Shown piece after piece: positions 39,844 to 48,752 of a stretch of DNA of 64,000 nt. Position 1 is the first letter of the stretch; each line of letters begins with the position of its first letter. The position numbers and the translations under genes are program-made. The notes under the pieces were generated by a model that ran no database searches, had not been told where the DNA came from, and saw only the letters and a list, made by a program, of their open reading frames with translations. The DNA is from Actinomycetota bacterium (GTDB lineage Bacteria > Actinomycetota > Acidimicrobiia > Acidimicrobiales > Ilumatobacteraceae): positions 1 through 64,000 of the forward strand of contig JAPLAA010000093.1 of the NCBI GenBank assembly GCA_026393475.1, written 5' to 3'.

Positions 39844-40857
39844 ATGCGACTGGACGACTTCTACTACGACCTGCCCGAGGAGCTGATCGCGCAGACCCCC
39901 ATCGAGCCGCGCGACGCCGCTCGGCTGCTCGTCGACCGGGGGTCGGCGGCGCCCGACCATCGTCATGTGCGCGACCTCACCGACGAACTCCGTGAGGGCG
40001 ACCTGCTCGTCGTGAACGACTCGAAGGTGATCCCGGCCCGCCTGCGCGTGCAGCGCGAGACCGGGGGATCGGCCGAGGTGCTGTTGCTCGAACCCCTCGA
40101 CGCCGACCGTCGCCGGTGGGAGGCGATGGTGCGCCCGGCGCGCAAGCTCCGGGTCGGTGAGCACCTGTTCACGACCACGGGCGAGGCACTGGTCGAGATC
40201 GGGCCACGGACCGCCGCCGGCGACACCAGCGAGGTGACCATCCTGGGCGAGGGCGACCCGCTCACGATCCTCGCCCGCTTCGGCGAGATGCCGTTGCCGC
40301 CGTACATCACCACCCGACTCGAGCAGCAGGACCGGTACCAGACCGTCTACGCGTCGACCCCCGCGTCGGCTGCAGCGCCGACCGCCGGCCTGCACTTCAC
40401 GCCCGAGCTGCTCGACCGCATCGAGGCCATGGGCGTGCCCACCGCTCGGGTCGAGCTGGTCGTCGGCCTCGACACGTTCAAGCCGGTCAGCGAAGCCGAC
40501 CCACGCCATCACCAGATCCACTCCGAGCGCTACCGGGTGCCCGCCGAGGTGCTCGAGCAGTGCCGCGCCGCCCGACGGGTGGTCGCGGTGGGCACCACGA
40601 GCGTCCGAGCGCTGGAGACGGCCGCCGGCACCGGGGTGCTCGAGGGTCGAAGTCAACTGTTCATCCACCGCCCGTACGAGTGGCAGGTGATCGACCTGAT
40701 GATGACCAACTTCCACATGCCGCACACGACATTGCTGATGATGATCGACGCGTTCGTCGGCGACCGCTGGAAGCGCCTCTACGAGACGGCGGTGGCCGAG
40801 CGCTACCGCCTCTTCAGCTTCGGCGACGCCATGTTGCTGAACCGTCACCTGCCCTGA
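39844..40857 (+). CDS. queA: S-adenosylmethionine:tRNA ribosyltransferase-isomerase
   Basis: A 337-residue enzyme that transfers and isomerises the ribosyl of SAM onto preQ1 in tRNA, making epoxyqueuosine. It shows FYYDLPEELIAQTP, the VVNDSKVIPARL strand, MPLPPYITTRLEQQDRYQTVYA, AAPTAGLHFTPELL and TNFHMPHTTLLMM. The length is normal. It is followed by tgt after 30 bases, so both tRNA-queuosine steps are together. Biosynthesis genes for preQ1 are not in the window, so the precursor may be made elsewhere or imported. Confidence 0.95.
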   Translation: MRLDDFYYDLPEELIAQTPIEPRDAARLLVDRGSAAPDHRHVRDLTDELREGDLLVVNDSKVIPARLRVQRETGGSAEVLLLEPLDADRRRWEAMVRPARKLRVGEHLFTTTGEALVEIGPRTAAGDTSEVTILGEGDPLTILARFGEMPLPPYITTRLEQQDRYQTVYASTPASAAAPTAGLHFTPELLDRIEAMGVPTARVELVVGLDTFKPVSEADPRHHQIHSERYRVPAEVLEQCRAARRVVAVGTTSVRALETAAGTGVLEGRSQLFIHRPYEWQVIDLMMTNFHMPHTTLLMMIDAFVGDRWKRLYETAVAERYRLFSFGDAMLLNRHLP

Positions 40858-40887
40858 GCCCGTCACCGAGCACCGCGAGTCCCCACC

Positions 40888-41985
40888 ATGCACCCTGTCT
40901 CCGTCACCATCGACCACCAGGACGGTGCCGCGCGCGCCACCACGGCGCACACCGCCCGGGGGTCATACACCACCCCGTGCTTCATGCCCGTGGGCACGCG
41001 CGGAGCGATCAAGTACCTCAGCGCGGCCGACTACGAACGGCTCGGGGCCCAGATCGTGCTCGGCAACACCTATCACCTGATGCTGCGGCCGGGCGCCGAG
41101 ACGGTCGCGTCTCTCGGTGGCCTCGGGAAGTTCGCCGGGTGGAACGGCCTCACGCTCACCGACAGCGGCGGGTTCCAGGTCTTCTCCCTCGACCCCAAGG
41201 TCGACGACGACGGCGTCACGTTCAAGAGCACCTACGACGGTTCCAAGCACCGGTTCACGCCCGAGATCGCCATCCACACCCAGGAACTGCTCGGCGCCGA
41301 CATCCAGATGGTGCTCGACGTGTGCCCGCCGCTGCCGTCGCCGCCCGAGGTCGTGCGGCTCGCGCTCGAACGCACCTCCGCCTGGGCGGCCCGCGCCAAG
41401 GCCACCCATCGTCGCGACGACCAGGCGCTGTTCGGCATCGTGCAGGGCGGGGTGAGCGAGACCATGCGCGCCGAGAGCGCCCAGCGCACCGCCGAACTCG
41501 ACTTCGACGGCTACGGCATCGGCGGTCTGAGCGTGGGGGAGACCCGGTCGGAGATGGTGCCCGCCCTGGCAGCGGCGATCGCCCACCTGCCGGCCGACCG
41601 TCCCCGATATCTCATGGGGGTGGGCGACCCTGCGAGCCTCGTCGAGGCCGTCGGGCTCGGCGTCGACCAGTTCGACTGTGTGATGCAGACCCGCATCGGC
41701 CGCCACGGCACGGCGCTCACCACCACCGGGAAGCTCCACATCAAGAACGCCAAGCACGCCCTCGTGGACGAGCCGATGGACGCCGACTGCAGCTGCGAGG
41801 TGTGCGCCCGCCACTCGCGGGGCTACATCCGGCACCTGTTCCAGGTGGGCGAACCCACCGCGTCGCGCCTGGTGAGCCTCCACAACATCAGCTGGACGCT
41901 GCAGTTGATGGACCGGATGCGTGCCGCGATCGCCGCCGGCACGTTCGACGACCTCCGCAAGGACATCCTGGCGACCTGGGGCTGA
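40888..41985 (+). CDS. tgt: tRNA-guanine transglycosylase
   Basis: A 365-residue TIM-barrel enzyme that exchanges guanine at position 34 for preQ1. It shows TPCFMPVGTRGAIKYLS, GNTYHLMLRPG, the substrate Asp motif TDSGGFQVFSL, VLDVCPPLPS with the nucleophilic Asp, GGLSVGE, and the zinc site CSCEVCARHSRGY with the following His. The length is typical of bacteria. It lies next to queA and 174 bases before yajC, a queA-tgt-yajC-secD order shared with many bacteria. Confidence 0.95.
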   Translation: MHPVSVTIDHQDGAARATTAHTARGSYTTPCFMPVGTRGAIKYLSAADYERLGAQIVLGNTYHLMLRPGAETVASLGGLGKFAGWNGLTLTDSGGFQVFSLDPKVDDDGVTFKSTYDGSKHRFTPEIAIHTQELLGADIQMVLDVCPPLPSPPEVVRLALERTSAWAARAKATHRRDDQALFGIVQGGVSETMRAESAQRTAELDFDGYGIGGLSVGETRSEMVPALAAAIAHLPADRPRYLMGVGDPASLVEAVGLGVDQFDCVMQTRIGRHGTALTTTGKLHIKNAKHALVDEPMDADCSCEVCARHSRGYIRHLFQVGEPTASRLVSLHNISWTLQLMDRMRAAIAAGTFDDLRKDILATWG

Positions 41986-42017
41986 GCCCACGACCGAGTT
42001 CACCGTGGCGATCGTCC

Positions 42018-42040
42018 GGCGCCACGTGCTCGTCGGCGCC
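42018..42040 (+). terminator. Possible hairpin after tgt
   Basis: GGCGCC at 42018-42023 can pair with GGCGCC at 42035-42040 across an 11-base loop. It is weak but lies 33 bases after the tgt stop and before the yajC promoter. Confidence 0.3.
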
Positions 42041-42091
42041 CGGCCACCTGCCGTTCCGGGAGGTGAACAGCCGCAACAGGCCGTCGATCGC

Positions 42092-42097
42092 TAGAAT
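42092..42097 (+). promoter_or_regulatory. -10 element of yajC-secDF (TAGAAT)
   Basis: TAGAAT is close to the consensus TATAAT. A start near 42104 would leave about a 55-base leader before the yajC ATG, so this unit is not leaderless. Confidence 0.4.
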
Positions 42098-42159
42098 CGC
42101 CGCCTGGTCGGTACCAGTACCGCCGCGCCCCAGGGCGCGCCATCCAACAGTGGGACATC

Positions 42160-42567
42160 ATGCACCTCCTCACCATCTTCGCCACCGAGAGCGACTCGTC
42201 CGGTTCGGCCGGCGCCGCTGTCATCCAGCTGGGCATCTTCCTGCTCATCCCCGTGGCGATGTACTTCCTCCTCATCCGTCCTCAGCGTCGGCGCCAGCGG
42301 GAGCAGGCCGCGATGCAGTCGTCGATCGACGTGGGTGACGAGGTGATGACCACCTCTGGTCTGTACGGCTTCATCACCGGCTTCGACGGCGACATCGTGT
42401 GGCTCGAGATCGACGACAATGTCCAGATCCGCGTCGCCCGTGCCGCGGTGCAGCGCAAGGTCGACACGGCTGCGGGCGAGACCGCAGTGCCGGCGGACGA
42501 TGGCTCGGGCAAGGGTTCGAAGATCGAGCCTGGTACCCACGCCGCCGACGACGCAGCTGAACAGTGA
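42160..42567 (+). CDS. yajC: Preprotein translocase subunit YajC
   Basis: A 135-residue accessory translocase protein. One membrane helix (AAVIQLGIFLLIPVAMYFLLI) is followed by the diagnostic RPQRRRQREQ and the compact cytoplasmic domain IDVGDEVMTTSGLYGFITG. The C-terminal 35 residues are a charged, disordered tail longer than in E. coli YajC. It forms one operon with secD and secF; its stop shares a base with the secD ATG (TGATG). Confidence 0.93.
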   Translation: MHLLTIFATESDSSGSAGAAVIQLGIFLLIPVAMYFLLIRPQRRRQREQAAMQSSIDVGDEVMTTSGLYGFITGFDGDIVWLEIDDNVQIRVARAAVQRKVDTAAGETAVPADDGSGKGSKIEPGTHAADDAAEQ

Positions 42568-44204
42568 TGCGTCGCAAGCTCATCATCACGCTGACGGTCA
42601 TCCTGACCGTCGCGTTCGGTGGATTGCTGGCGACGCTGATCGCCGGCAACCGGCCGGCCCTCGGGCTCGACCTGCAAGGCGGTATCTCCGTCACGCAGCA
42701 GCCGGTCGGTGAGTTCGACCCGGCCACGCTCGACCTCGCGGTCGAACGAATCCGCGATCGCGTCGACAGCCTCGGTGTCGCCGAGCCCGAGATCATCCGT
42801 CAGGGCGACGCGATCGTCGTCAACCTGCCCGGCGTGAAGAACCAGCAGGAGGCCATCGACCTCGTGCAGGTCACCGGCCAGGTGTACCTGCGACCGGTGC
42901 AGGGTTGCTCGGGTGAAGGCGTCCAGACCACCGACTCCTCGGTGCCTTCCGGTGCTGGCACGACCGGGACGACCACCGGCGGCAGCACGGCAGGCACGAC
43001 CGACACGACCGCGGCGCCCGGCCCGAGCCGTCGAGTGAGCAGCACGCCCACCACCGACGCTGCCACCGACACGACAGCTGCGCCCGACACGACCTCGGCA
43101 TCCGACTCGTCGGTCGCTGCCACCGACACCACCATCGCTGCGGTGCCGATCGACGCCCCGATCACCACGACGCCCGTCGTGAGCGATCCCACCACTCAGC
43201 AGTTGCTGCCGCTGCGCGGTGGCGGCCAGTGCCTCGTCGGCCCGGCCGGCGGTACCGGCGAGGTGTTCGAGAACAATGCGTCCGCGCAGATCATCGACGG
43301 CGGCTGGGGCATCACCGTCGGATTGCGGAACGGTGCCGACGGTGAGGACATCTGGAACGCCCTCGCTCGTGAGTGCTTCAACGGCACCGACACCTGCCCT
43401 AGCCGTCGGCTCGCGATCGAGCTCGACGGCGAGATCATCTCGGCCCCGTCGGTGAACGTGCCCGAGTTCAACACCGACGTGCAGATCACCGGCGATTTCT
43501 CCGAGGACGAGGCACGCGATCTGGCGAACGTGCTCAAGAGCGGTTCGCTCGGTGTGAGCATGGAGACCGTGTCGGTGCAGAACGTGTCGCCCACGCTCGG
43601 CAAGGACTCGCTGCGTGCCGCGGTCATCTCGGGCATCATCGGCGTGGCGCTCGTGCTGCTGTTGCTGGTCTTCTACTACCGCACGCTCGGCCTCGTCGTC
43701 GTCGCCGGTATCTCGGTGTCGGCAGCGCTGCTCTACTCGATCATCTCGCTGCTGTCGCGCACCCAGGGCCTCGCCCTGTCGCTCGCCGGCGTCGCCGGCA
43801 TCATCGTGTCGGTGGGTGTCACGGTCGACTCGTATGTGGTGTTCTTCGAGCGATTGAAGGACGAGGTGCGCAGCGGTCGCACGCTGCGCAACAGCGCGCA
43901 GCGTGGCTTCGCCGGCGCCTGGCGCACCATCCTCATCGCCGACATCGTGTCGCTCATCGGTGCGTTCACCCTGTGGTGGCTCACCGTCGGCTCGGTCCGC
44001 AACTTCGCGTTCTTCCTCGGCCTGTCGACCCTCATCGACCTCGTCGTGTCGTACTTCTTCACCCGGCCGGCGGTGCTGCTGCTCGCCCGGACCGACTGGA
44101 TGGCCCGCCGTGGCGTGATGGGCATCAAGCCTGCCGTCACGGGAACCACCGGCACAACCGGCACAACCGGCGCCACCGCAGCTGCCGCAGGGAGCGCATC
44201 ATGA
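42567..44204 (+). CDS. secD: Protein translocase subunit SecD with a Thr-rich periplasmic insertion
   Basis: A 545-residue translocase component that with SecF uses proton motive force to complete export. Six membrane helices are expected: one at the start and five after about residue 345. LGLDLQGGISV (D1), the P1 head with ISAPSVN and ITGDFSEDEARDLANVLKSG, and GVTVDSYVVFFERLKDE (D5-like) are family motifs. Residues about 115-212 are an unusual insertion rich in Thr, Ala, Ser and Asp in the external P1 domain, and the C-terminus ends in Thr-Gly repeats. GTG 42564 is an alternative start. Confidence 0.94.
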   Translation: MRRKLIITLTVILTVAFGGLLATLIAGNRPALGLDLQGGISVTQQPVGEFDPATLDLAVERIRDRVDSLGVAEPEIIRQGDAIVVNLPGVKNQQEAIDLVQVTGQVYLRPVQGCSGEGVQTTDSSVPSGAGTTGTTTGGSTAGTTDTTAAPGPSRRVSSTPTTDAATDTTAAPDTTSASDSSVAATDTTIAAVPIDAPITTTPVVSDPTTQQLLPLRGGGQCLVGPAGGTGEVFENNASAQIIDGGWGITVGLRNGADGEDIWNALARECFNGTDTCPSRRLAIELDGEIISAPSVNVPEFNTDVQITGDFSEDEARDLANVLKSGSLGVSMETVSVQNVSPTLGKDSLRAAVISGIIGVALVLLLLVFYYRTLGLVVVAGISVSAALLYSIISLLSRTQGLALSLAGVAGIIVSVGVTVDSYVVFFERLKDEVRSGRTLRNSAQRGFAGAWRTILIADIVSLIGAFTLWWLTVGSVRNFAFFLGLSTLIDLVVSYFFTRPAVLLLARTDWMARRGVMGIKPAVTGTTGTTGTTGATAAAAGSAS

Positions 44205-45409
44205 GCGACATCACCACCGAACGCGCCGCCGACGCGGCCGTGGCCGGCGGCGACGCTGCCGTCACCCACGTCCGCCGCAGTCTGTGGGGCCGGCTCTACC
44301 ACGGCGAGACGGCGATCGACTTCTACGGGCGGCGCAAGTGGGGCCTCACGATCTCCGCTGTCCTCATCGTGGTGACCGTGCTGTCGCTGTTCACCCGCGG
44401 CCTCAACCTCGGCATCGACTTCGAGGGTGGCGTCGCCTGGGAGGTCCCGGCCGGTCAGGTCACCGAAGACGAGGTGCGCACGATCCTCGACGACAACGGC
44501 ATCGAATCCGGTGGGGCGAAGGTCCAGACCCTCACCTCCGACAGCGGCACCCGTCTGCGGGTGCAGGTGGGTGACCAGACCCCTGCGGTCGTGCAGCAGG
44601 TGCAGGCAGATTTCGCCGAGGCGGCGGGTGTCGACGTCAGCGAGGTGTCGTCGACCTCGGTCAGCTCGTCGTGGGGCCGCAGCATCACCGAGAAGGCCAT
44701 CCGCGCCCTCGTCATCTTCCTGGTCCTGGTGGCGCTGTTCATCAGCTGGCGCTTCGAGTGGCGCATGGCGCTGTCGGCGATCATCGCGATGCTGCACGAC
44801 GTGCTCATCAGCGTCGGTGTGTACTCGCTGTTCGGGTTCGAGGTCACCCCGGCCACCGTCGTGGCCTTCCTCACGATCCTCGGCTTCTCGCTGTACGACA
44901 CGATCGTCGTGTTCGACAAGGTGAACGAGAACACCGAGCGCTACGCGGGCGCTCGCGCTCCGTACGCCGACACGATGAACGTGTCGATGAACCAGGTGCT
45001 CATGCGCTCGCTGAACACGAGTCTCGCCGCGGTGTTGCCGGTGTTGTCGCTGCTGGTCATCGGCTCGGGCGTCATGGGCGCGGTGGCGCTGCGTGAGTTC
45101 GCGCTCGCCCTGCTCGTCGGCCTCGTGACGGGTTCGTACTCGTCGATCTTCATCGCGGCGCCGATCCTCACCATGTTCAAAGAGGCCGAGCCGCGCTTCA
45201 AGACCATGCGCGGGCAGCACGCCACCGGCATGGAGTTGGAGCGTCTGGTGCTCGGCGGCTCGCCGGAAGGCCATCGGCGCGAGGTCGCCCGTGCCCGCCG
45301 TCAGGCGGCCGCGACCGGCGCCGAAGGCGAGGTGCTCATCTCCGCAGCCACCACCCCGGAGGCCGTGCTCACCCATCCGCCGCGTCCGCGCAAGAAGAAG
45401 CGGCGCTGA
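44201..45409 (+). CDS. secF: Protein translocase subunit SecF
   Basis: A 402-residue partner of SecD with six predicted membrane helices. GLNLGIDFEGGVAWEVP is the SecF D1 motif, followed by the external loop and VVAFLTILGFSLYDTIVVFDKVNEN plus SMNQVLMRSLNTSL in the membrane core. The N-terminus (35 residues) and the C-terminus (about 60 residues ending KKKRR) are long cytoplasmic extensions typical of actinobacteria. It starts within the secD stop (ATGA). Confidence 0.95.
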   Translation: MSDITTERAADAAVAGGDAAVTHVRRSLWGRLYHGETAIDFYGRRKWGLTISAVLIVVTVLSLFTRGLNLGIDFEGGVAWEVPAGQVTEDEVRTILDDNGIESGGAKVQTLTSDSGTRLRVQVGDQTPAVVQQVQADFAEAAGVDVSEVSSTSVSSSWGRSITEKAIRALVIFLVLVALFISWRFEWRMALSAIIAMLHDVLISVGVYSLFGFEVTPATVVAFLTILGFSLYDTIVVFDKVNENTERYAGARAPYADTMNVSMNQVLMRSLNTSLAAVLPVLSLLVIGSGVMGAVALREFALALLVGLVTGSYSSIFIAAPILTMFKEAEPRFKTMRGQHATGMELERLVLGGSPEGHRREVARARRQAAATGAEGEVLISAATTPEAVLTHPPRPRKKKRR

Positions 45410-45438
45410 CGAGCCGCCACTGACGGGGACGCGAACGG

Positions 45439-45444
45439 TACCCT
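45439..45444 (+). promoter_or_regulatory. -10 element of apt (TACCCT), leaderless
   Basis: TACCCT ends 6 bases before the apt ATG, with no Shine-Dalgarno sequence. Confidence 0.5.
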
Positions 45445-45450
45445 TGGCCC

Positions 45451-45978
45451 ATGTCGGCAGACAGCCCCTGGCTCACCTCCCTCGTCCGCGACATCGCCGA
45501 CTACCCCACACCTGGGGTCACGTTCCGCGACATCACGCCCCTGCTGGGCGACGGGCCGGCGTTCGGCCGGTCGGTCGCCGAGCTGTGCGATCGTTTCGCC
45601 GGCACGAAGGTCGACCGGGTGCTCGGCATGGAAGCGCGTGGCTTCATCGTCGCCGCACCGATCGCCGTTGCCCTGGGCGCCGGGTTCGTGCCGGTCCGTA
45701 AGGCTGGCAAGCTGCCGTGGGCCGTGGTGCGCGAGGAGTATTCGCTCGAGTACGGCAAGGACAAGCTCGAGATGCACCGCGACGCCATCCACCCGGGTGA
45801 GCAGATCCTGGTGATCGACGACGTGCTCGCCACGGGCGGCACGGCAGCTGCGACCTGTCGGCTCGTCGAAGAGCTCGGCGGCGTGGTCGTCGGCCTGGGC
45901 TTCCTCATCGAGATCGGCGGCCTCGGCGGTCGCAATCGCCTCGGAGAACGGCACATCGAGAGCCTCGCCAGGTACTGA
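45451..45978 (+). CDS. apt: Adenine phosphoribosyltransferase
   Basis: A 175-residue purine salvage enzyme that makes AMP from adenine and PRPP. DYPTPGVTFRDITPLL, VLGMEARGFIVAAPIA and VPVRKAGKLPW are typical of Apt, and the PRPP loop is ILVIDDVLATGGTAAA. The protein is of normal length. It lies between secF and rel, the order I recall from mycobacteria, and only 7 bases before rel; purine salvage and (p)ppGpp metabolism may therefore be co-expressed from the apt promoter. Confidence 0.95.
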   Translation: MSADSPWLTSLVRDIADYPTPGVTFRDITPLLGDGPAFGRSVAELCDRFAGTKVDRVLGMEARGFIVAAPIAVALGAGFVPVRKAGKLPWAVVREEYSLEYGKDKLEMHRDAIHPGEQILVIDDVLATGGTAAATCRLVEELGGVVVGLGFLIEIGGLGGRNRLGERHIESLARY

Positions 45979-45985
45979 TTCCACG

Positions 45986-48199
45986 ATGGCAACGGTCGAC
46001 CGCGTCCTTCCCTGGCGGCGGCACCAGCACGCCACCGCAGAAGAGCTCACGCCGCTGCTCACCGCGTACCGCAAGCGCCGCCCGAAGGCGTCGGTCGCCC
46101 TCATCAACCGGGCGTACGAGACCGCGTGTGAAGCGCACCGGCACCAGCTGCGCAGCAGCGGTGAGAGCTACATCAACCATCCCTTGGCCGTGGCCCGCAT
46201 CGTGGCCGACATCGGGCTCGACGACATCAGCCTCGCCGCCGCGCTGCTGCACGACGCCGTCGAGGACACCGAGATCAGCGTCGCCGACGTCGAGGCCGCG
46301 TTCGGGTCCGAGGTCGCCGCAATCGTCGACGGTGTCACCAAGCTCGAGCGACTCCAGTTCGACTCGAAGGAGGCCCAGCAGGCCGCCACGATGCGCAAGA
46401 TGCTCGTGGCGATGGCCAAGGACCTGCGGGTGCTCATCATCAAGCTGGCCGATCGGTTGCACAACATGCGCACGATCGCGGCGATGCCGAGCGAGAAGCA
46501 GCGTCGCATCGCCCAGGAGACGCTCGACATCTACGCCCCGCTGGCACACCGACTGGGCATCCAGGAACTGCGTCAGCAGCTCGAGGACCTCGCGTTCGCA
46601 TCGCTCTACCCGAAGCGTTACGCCGAGCTCGATCACCTCGTCGGTACCCGCACGCCCGAGCGCGAGGTGTACCTGGCCAAGGCGATCGCCGAGGTGCGCG
46701 GCCGGCTCAGCGAGGTCGGTATCGAGGCCGACGTCACGGGCCGTGGCAAGCACCTGTGGAGCATCTACGAGAAGATGGTCCAGAAGGGCAAGGAGTTCGA
46801 CGACATCTTCGACCTCGTCGCCGTGCGGGTCATCGTCGATTCGGTGAAGGACTGCTATGCGGCCCTCGGGTCGATCCATGGTCGGTACAAGCCGGTCGTG
46901 GGTCGGTTCAAGGACTACATCGCGATGCCCAAGTTCAACCTCTACCAGAGCTTGCACACCACGGTGATCGGTCCCGGCGGCAAGGTGATCGAGGTGCAGA
47001 TCCGCACCCGCGAGATGCACCAGCGGGCCGAGTGGGGCGTCGCTTCGCACTGGGCGTACAAGGACGAGTCGGCCACCAACGACATCGACTGGCTGAACCG
47101 GATCATCGACTGGCAGGCCGACATCAGCGACCCGGCCGCGTTCATGGAGAACCTGAAGACCGACCTCGAGCAGGACGAGGTCTTCGTGTTCACCCCGAAG
47201 GGGCGGGTCATCACGCTGCCGATCGGTGCCACGTGCGTCGACTTCGCGTATGCGGTGCACACCGAGGTCGGTCACGCGTGCATCGGCGCCAAGATCAACG
47301 GCCGTCTCGTGTCGCTCGATCACAAGCTGCGCAGCGGCGACACCTGCGAGATCTTCACCTCCAAGCTCGAGTCGGCCGCCCCGTCACGCGACTGGTTGCA
47401 GTTCGCCGTGTCGCCACGCGCGCGCAACAAGATCCGCCAGTGGTTCTCCCGCGAGCGTCGCGTCGACATGATCGAGGCGGGTCGCGACGAGCTCACCAAG
47501 GAGTTCCGTCGCGAGGGCCTGCCGTTGCAGCGGGTGTGGAAGAGCGAGGCGATGATCTTCGAGGTCGAGGCCGCCGGGTACGGCGATCTCGACGGTCTGC
47601 TCGCTGCGATCGGCGAGAACCATGTGTCGGCACACGGGTTCTCGCAGAAGATCGCCAAGTCGTACCGCAGCGGCGACGAGGACCAGGTGTCGTCGAGCGT
47701 GCTCAACATGCGGGCCAACCGCCGGCCGAGGCGCAGCCCCGGTGTGCACGTCGAGGGGCTCGACGACGTGCTCATCCGTCTGTCGAAGTGCTGTACACCG
47801 GTGCCTGGTGACGAGATCATCGGCTTCGTCACCCGCGGCCGCGGGGTGAGCGTGCACCGTGCCGACTGCGCGAACGCCGAGAGCCTGATGAGCGAACAGG
47901 CCGCCCGCCTCATCGAGGTCGAGTGGGACGGCGACCAGAGCAACACCCTGTTCCGAGCTGGTGTCGAGGTGATCGCGTTCGACCGTTCGAAGCTGCTGCG
48001 CGACGTCGCCAACAGCCTGAGCGAGCAGCACGTGAACATCGTGGCGTGCTCCACGCACACCGGCAGCGACCGTGTGGCGAAGATGCGCTTCGAGTTCGAG
48101 ATGGCCGACCCCTCGCACCTCGAGAGCGTGCTGCGCACCATCAAGACCATCGACGCCGTCTACGACGCATACCGCCTGGTCCCCGGCAAGGTCGACTGA
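45986..48199 (+). CDS. rel: Bifunctional (p)ppGpp synthetase/hydrolase Rel
   Basis: A 737-residue stringent-response enzyme. The HD hydrolase domain is intact ([26 protein letters not shown] with the His-Asp and Glu-Asp pairs, [10 protein letters not shown]). The synthetase domain has [20 protein letters not shown] and [20 protein letters not shown] with the catalytic acidic and Lys residues. A TGS domain ([27 protein letters not shown]), a zinc-finger region with [15 protein letters not shown], and an ACT domain follow. It therefore should both make and degrade (p)ppGpp. This is the only Rel in view. Confidence 0.96.
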   Translation: MATVDRVLPWRRHQHATAEELTPLLTAYRKRRPKASVALINRAYETACEAHRHQLRSSGESYINHPLAVARIVADIGLDDISLAAALLHDAVEDTEISVADVEAAFGSEVAAIVDGVTKLERLQFDSKEAQQAATMRKMLVAMAKDLRVLIIKLADRLHNMRTIAAMPSEKQRRIAQETLDIYAPLAHRLGIQELRQQLEDLAFASLYPKRYAELDHLVGTRTPEREVYLAKAIAEVRGRLSEVGIEADVTGRGKHLWSIYEKMVQKGKEFDDIFDLVAVRVIVDSVKDCYAALGSIHGRYKPVVGRFKDYIAMPKFNLYQSLHTTVIGPGGKVIEVQIRTREMHQRAEWGVASHWAYKDESATNDIDWLNRIIDWQADISDPAAFMENLKTDLEQDEVFVFTPKGRVITLPIGATCVDFAYAVHTEVGHACIGAKINGRLVSLDHKLRSGDTCEIFTSKLESAAPSRDWLQFAVSPRARNKIRQWFSRERRVDMIEAGRDELTKEFRREGLPLQRVWKSEAMIFEVEAAGYGDLDGLLAAIGENHVSAHGFSQKIAKSYRSGDEDQVSSSVLNMRANRRPRRSPGVHVEGLDDVLIRLSKCCTPVPGDEIIGFVTRGRGVSVHRADCANAESLMSEQAARLIEVEWDGDQSNTLFRAGVEVIAFDRSKLLRDVANSLSEQHVNIVACSTHTGSDRVAKMRFEFEMADPSHLESVLRTIKTIDAVYDAYRLVPGKVD

Positions 48200-48213
48200 G
48201 CGAGGCCGATCGT

Positions 48214-48229
48214 CGGACCTGTGGGTCCG
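48214..48229. terminator. Bidirectional hairpin between rel and the PPOX gene
   Basis: CGGACC-TGTG-GGTCCG is a perfect 6-base-pair stem in the 31-base gap between two convergent stop codons. Confidence 0.5.
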
Positions 48230-48230
48230 G

Positions 48231-48662
48231 TCAGGTCGTTGCGTCGGGCCACATGCCGTAGGCCCGTTCCGGGTGCAGGCGCACGACGAGGCGGCGGTCG
48301 CGCACCATTGCGGCGCGGTACTCCGACCAGTCCGGGTGTTCGCCCGACAGGCTCCGGTACAGCTCCACGAGTTCGTCGACGGTGGCGTCGTCAGGGTCGG
48401 CCGCGACCGGGCTCAGGTCGACGGTGCCCTCGATGACGACGTAGGCCCAGAAGTCGGCGCGGTTCACGTGCAGCGACGCACGAGGATCGCGCTGCAGGTT
48501 CGGGTACTTGGCCCGATCGGCCGTGATCGAGATCCGTGCGATGCCGTCGGGGCCGACGGCAGCGACGATGTTCGACGACTGCGGCCGGCCGTCGCGCTTG
48601 AGGGTGATGAGGACGGCCTGACGGACGTCGGTCAGATGGCGAAGCGCAGCGGTGAGTTCCAT
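48231..48662 (-). CDS. PPOX-class, probably F420-dependent, FMN-binding split-barrel protein
   Basis: A 143-residue flavin/deazaflavin-reductase-fold protein. [51 protein letters not shown] and [15 protein letters not shown] are typical of the pyridoxamine-phosphate-oxidase-like superfamily, and the R.YPNL..DP pattern is common in the F420-dependent actinobacterial branch. The substrate is unknown. ATG 48662 is the best fit, although no good Shine-Dalgarno precedes it. It is divergent from the atypical SDR. Confidence 0.85.
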   Translation of the reverse strand: MELTAALRHLTDVRQAVLITLKRDGRPQSSNIVAAVGPDGIARISITADRAKYPNLQRDPRASLHVNRADFWAYVVIEGTVDLSPVAADPDDATVDELVELYRSLSGEHPDWSEYRAAMVRDRRLVVRLHPERAYGMWPDATT

Positions 48663-48738
48663 GAGGTCACCAACCGCCACACCGCCATCGGTGTTCCGCC
48701 GGATGACCAGAGTCGACTGAGCGGTGCGCTGCGATCGG

Positions 48739-48744
48739 TACCCT
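48739..48744 (+). promoter_or_regulatory. -10 element of the atypical SDR gene (TACCCT), leaderless
   Basis: TACCCT ends 8 bases before GTG 48753, the start codon chosen for the SDR gene. Confidence 0.45.
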
Positions 48745-48752
48745 GCTCGGTC

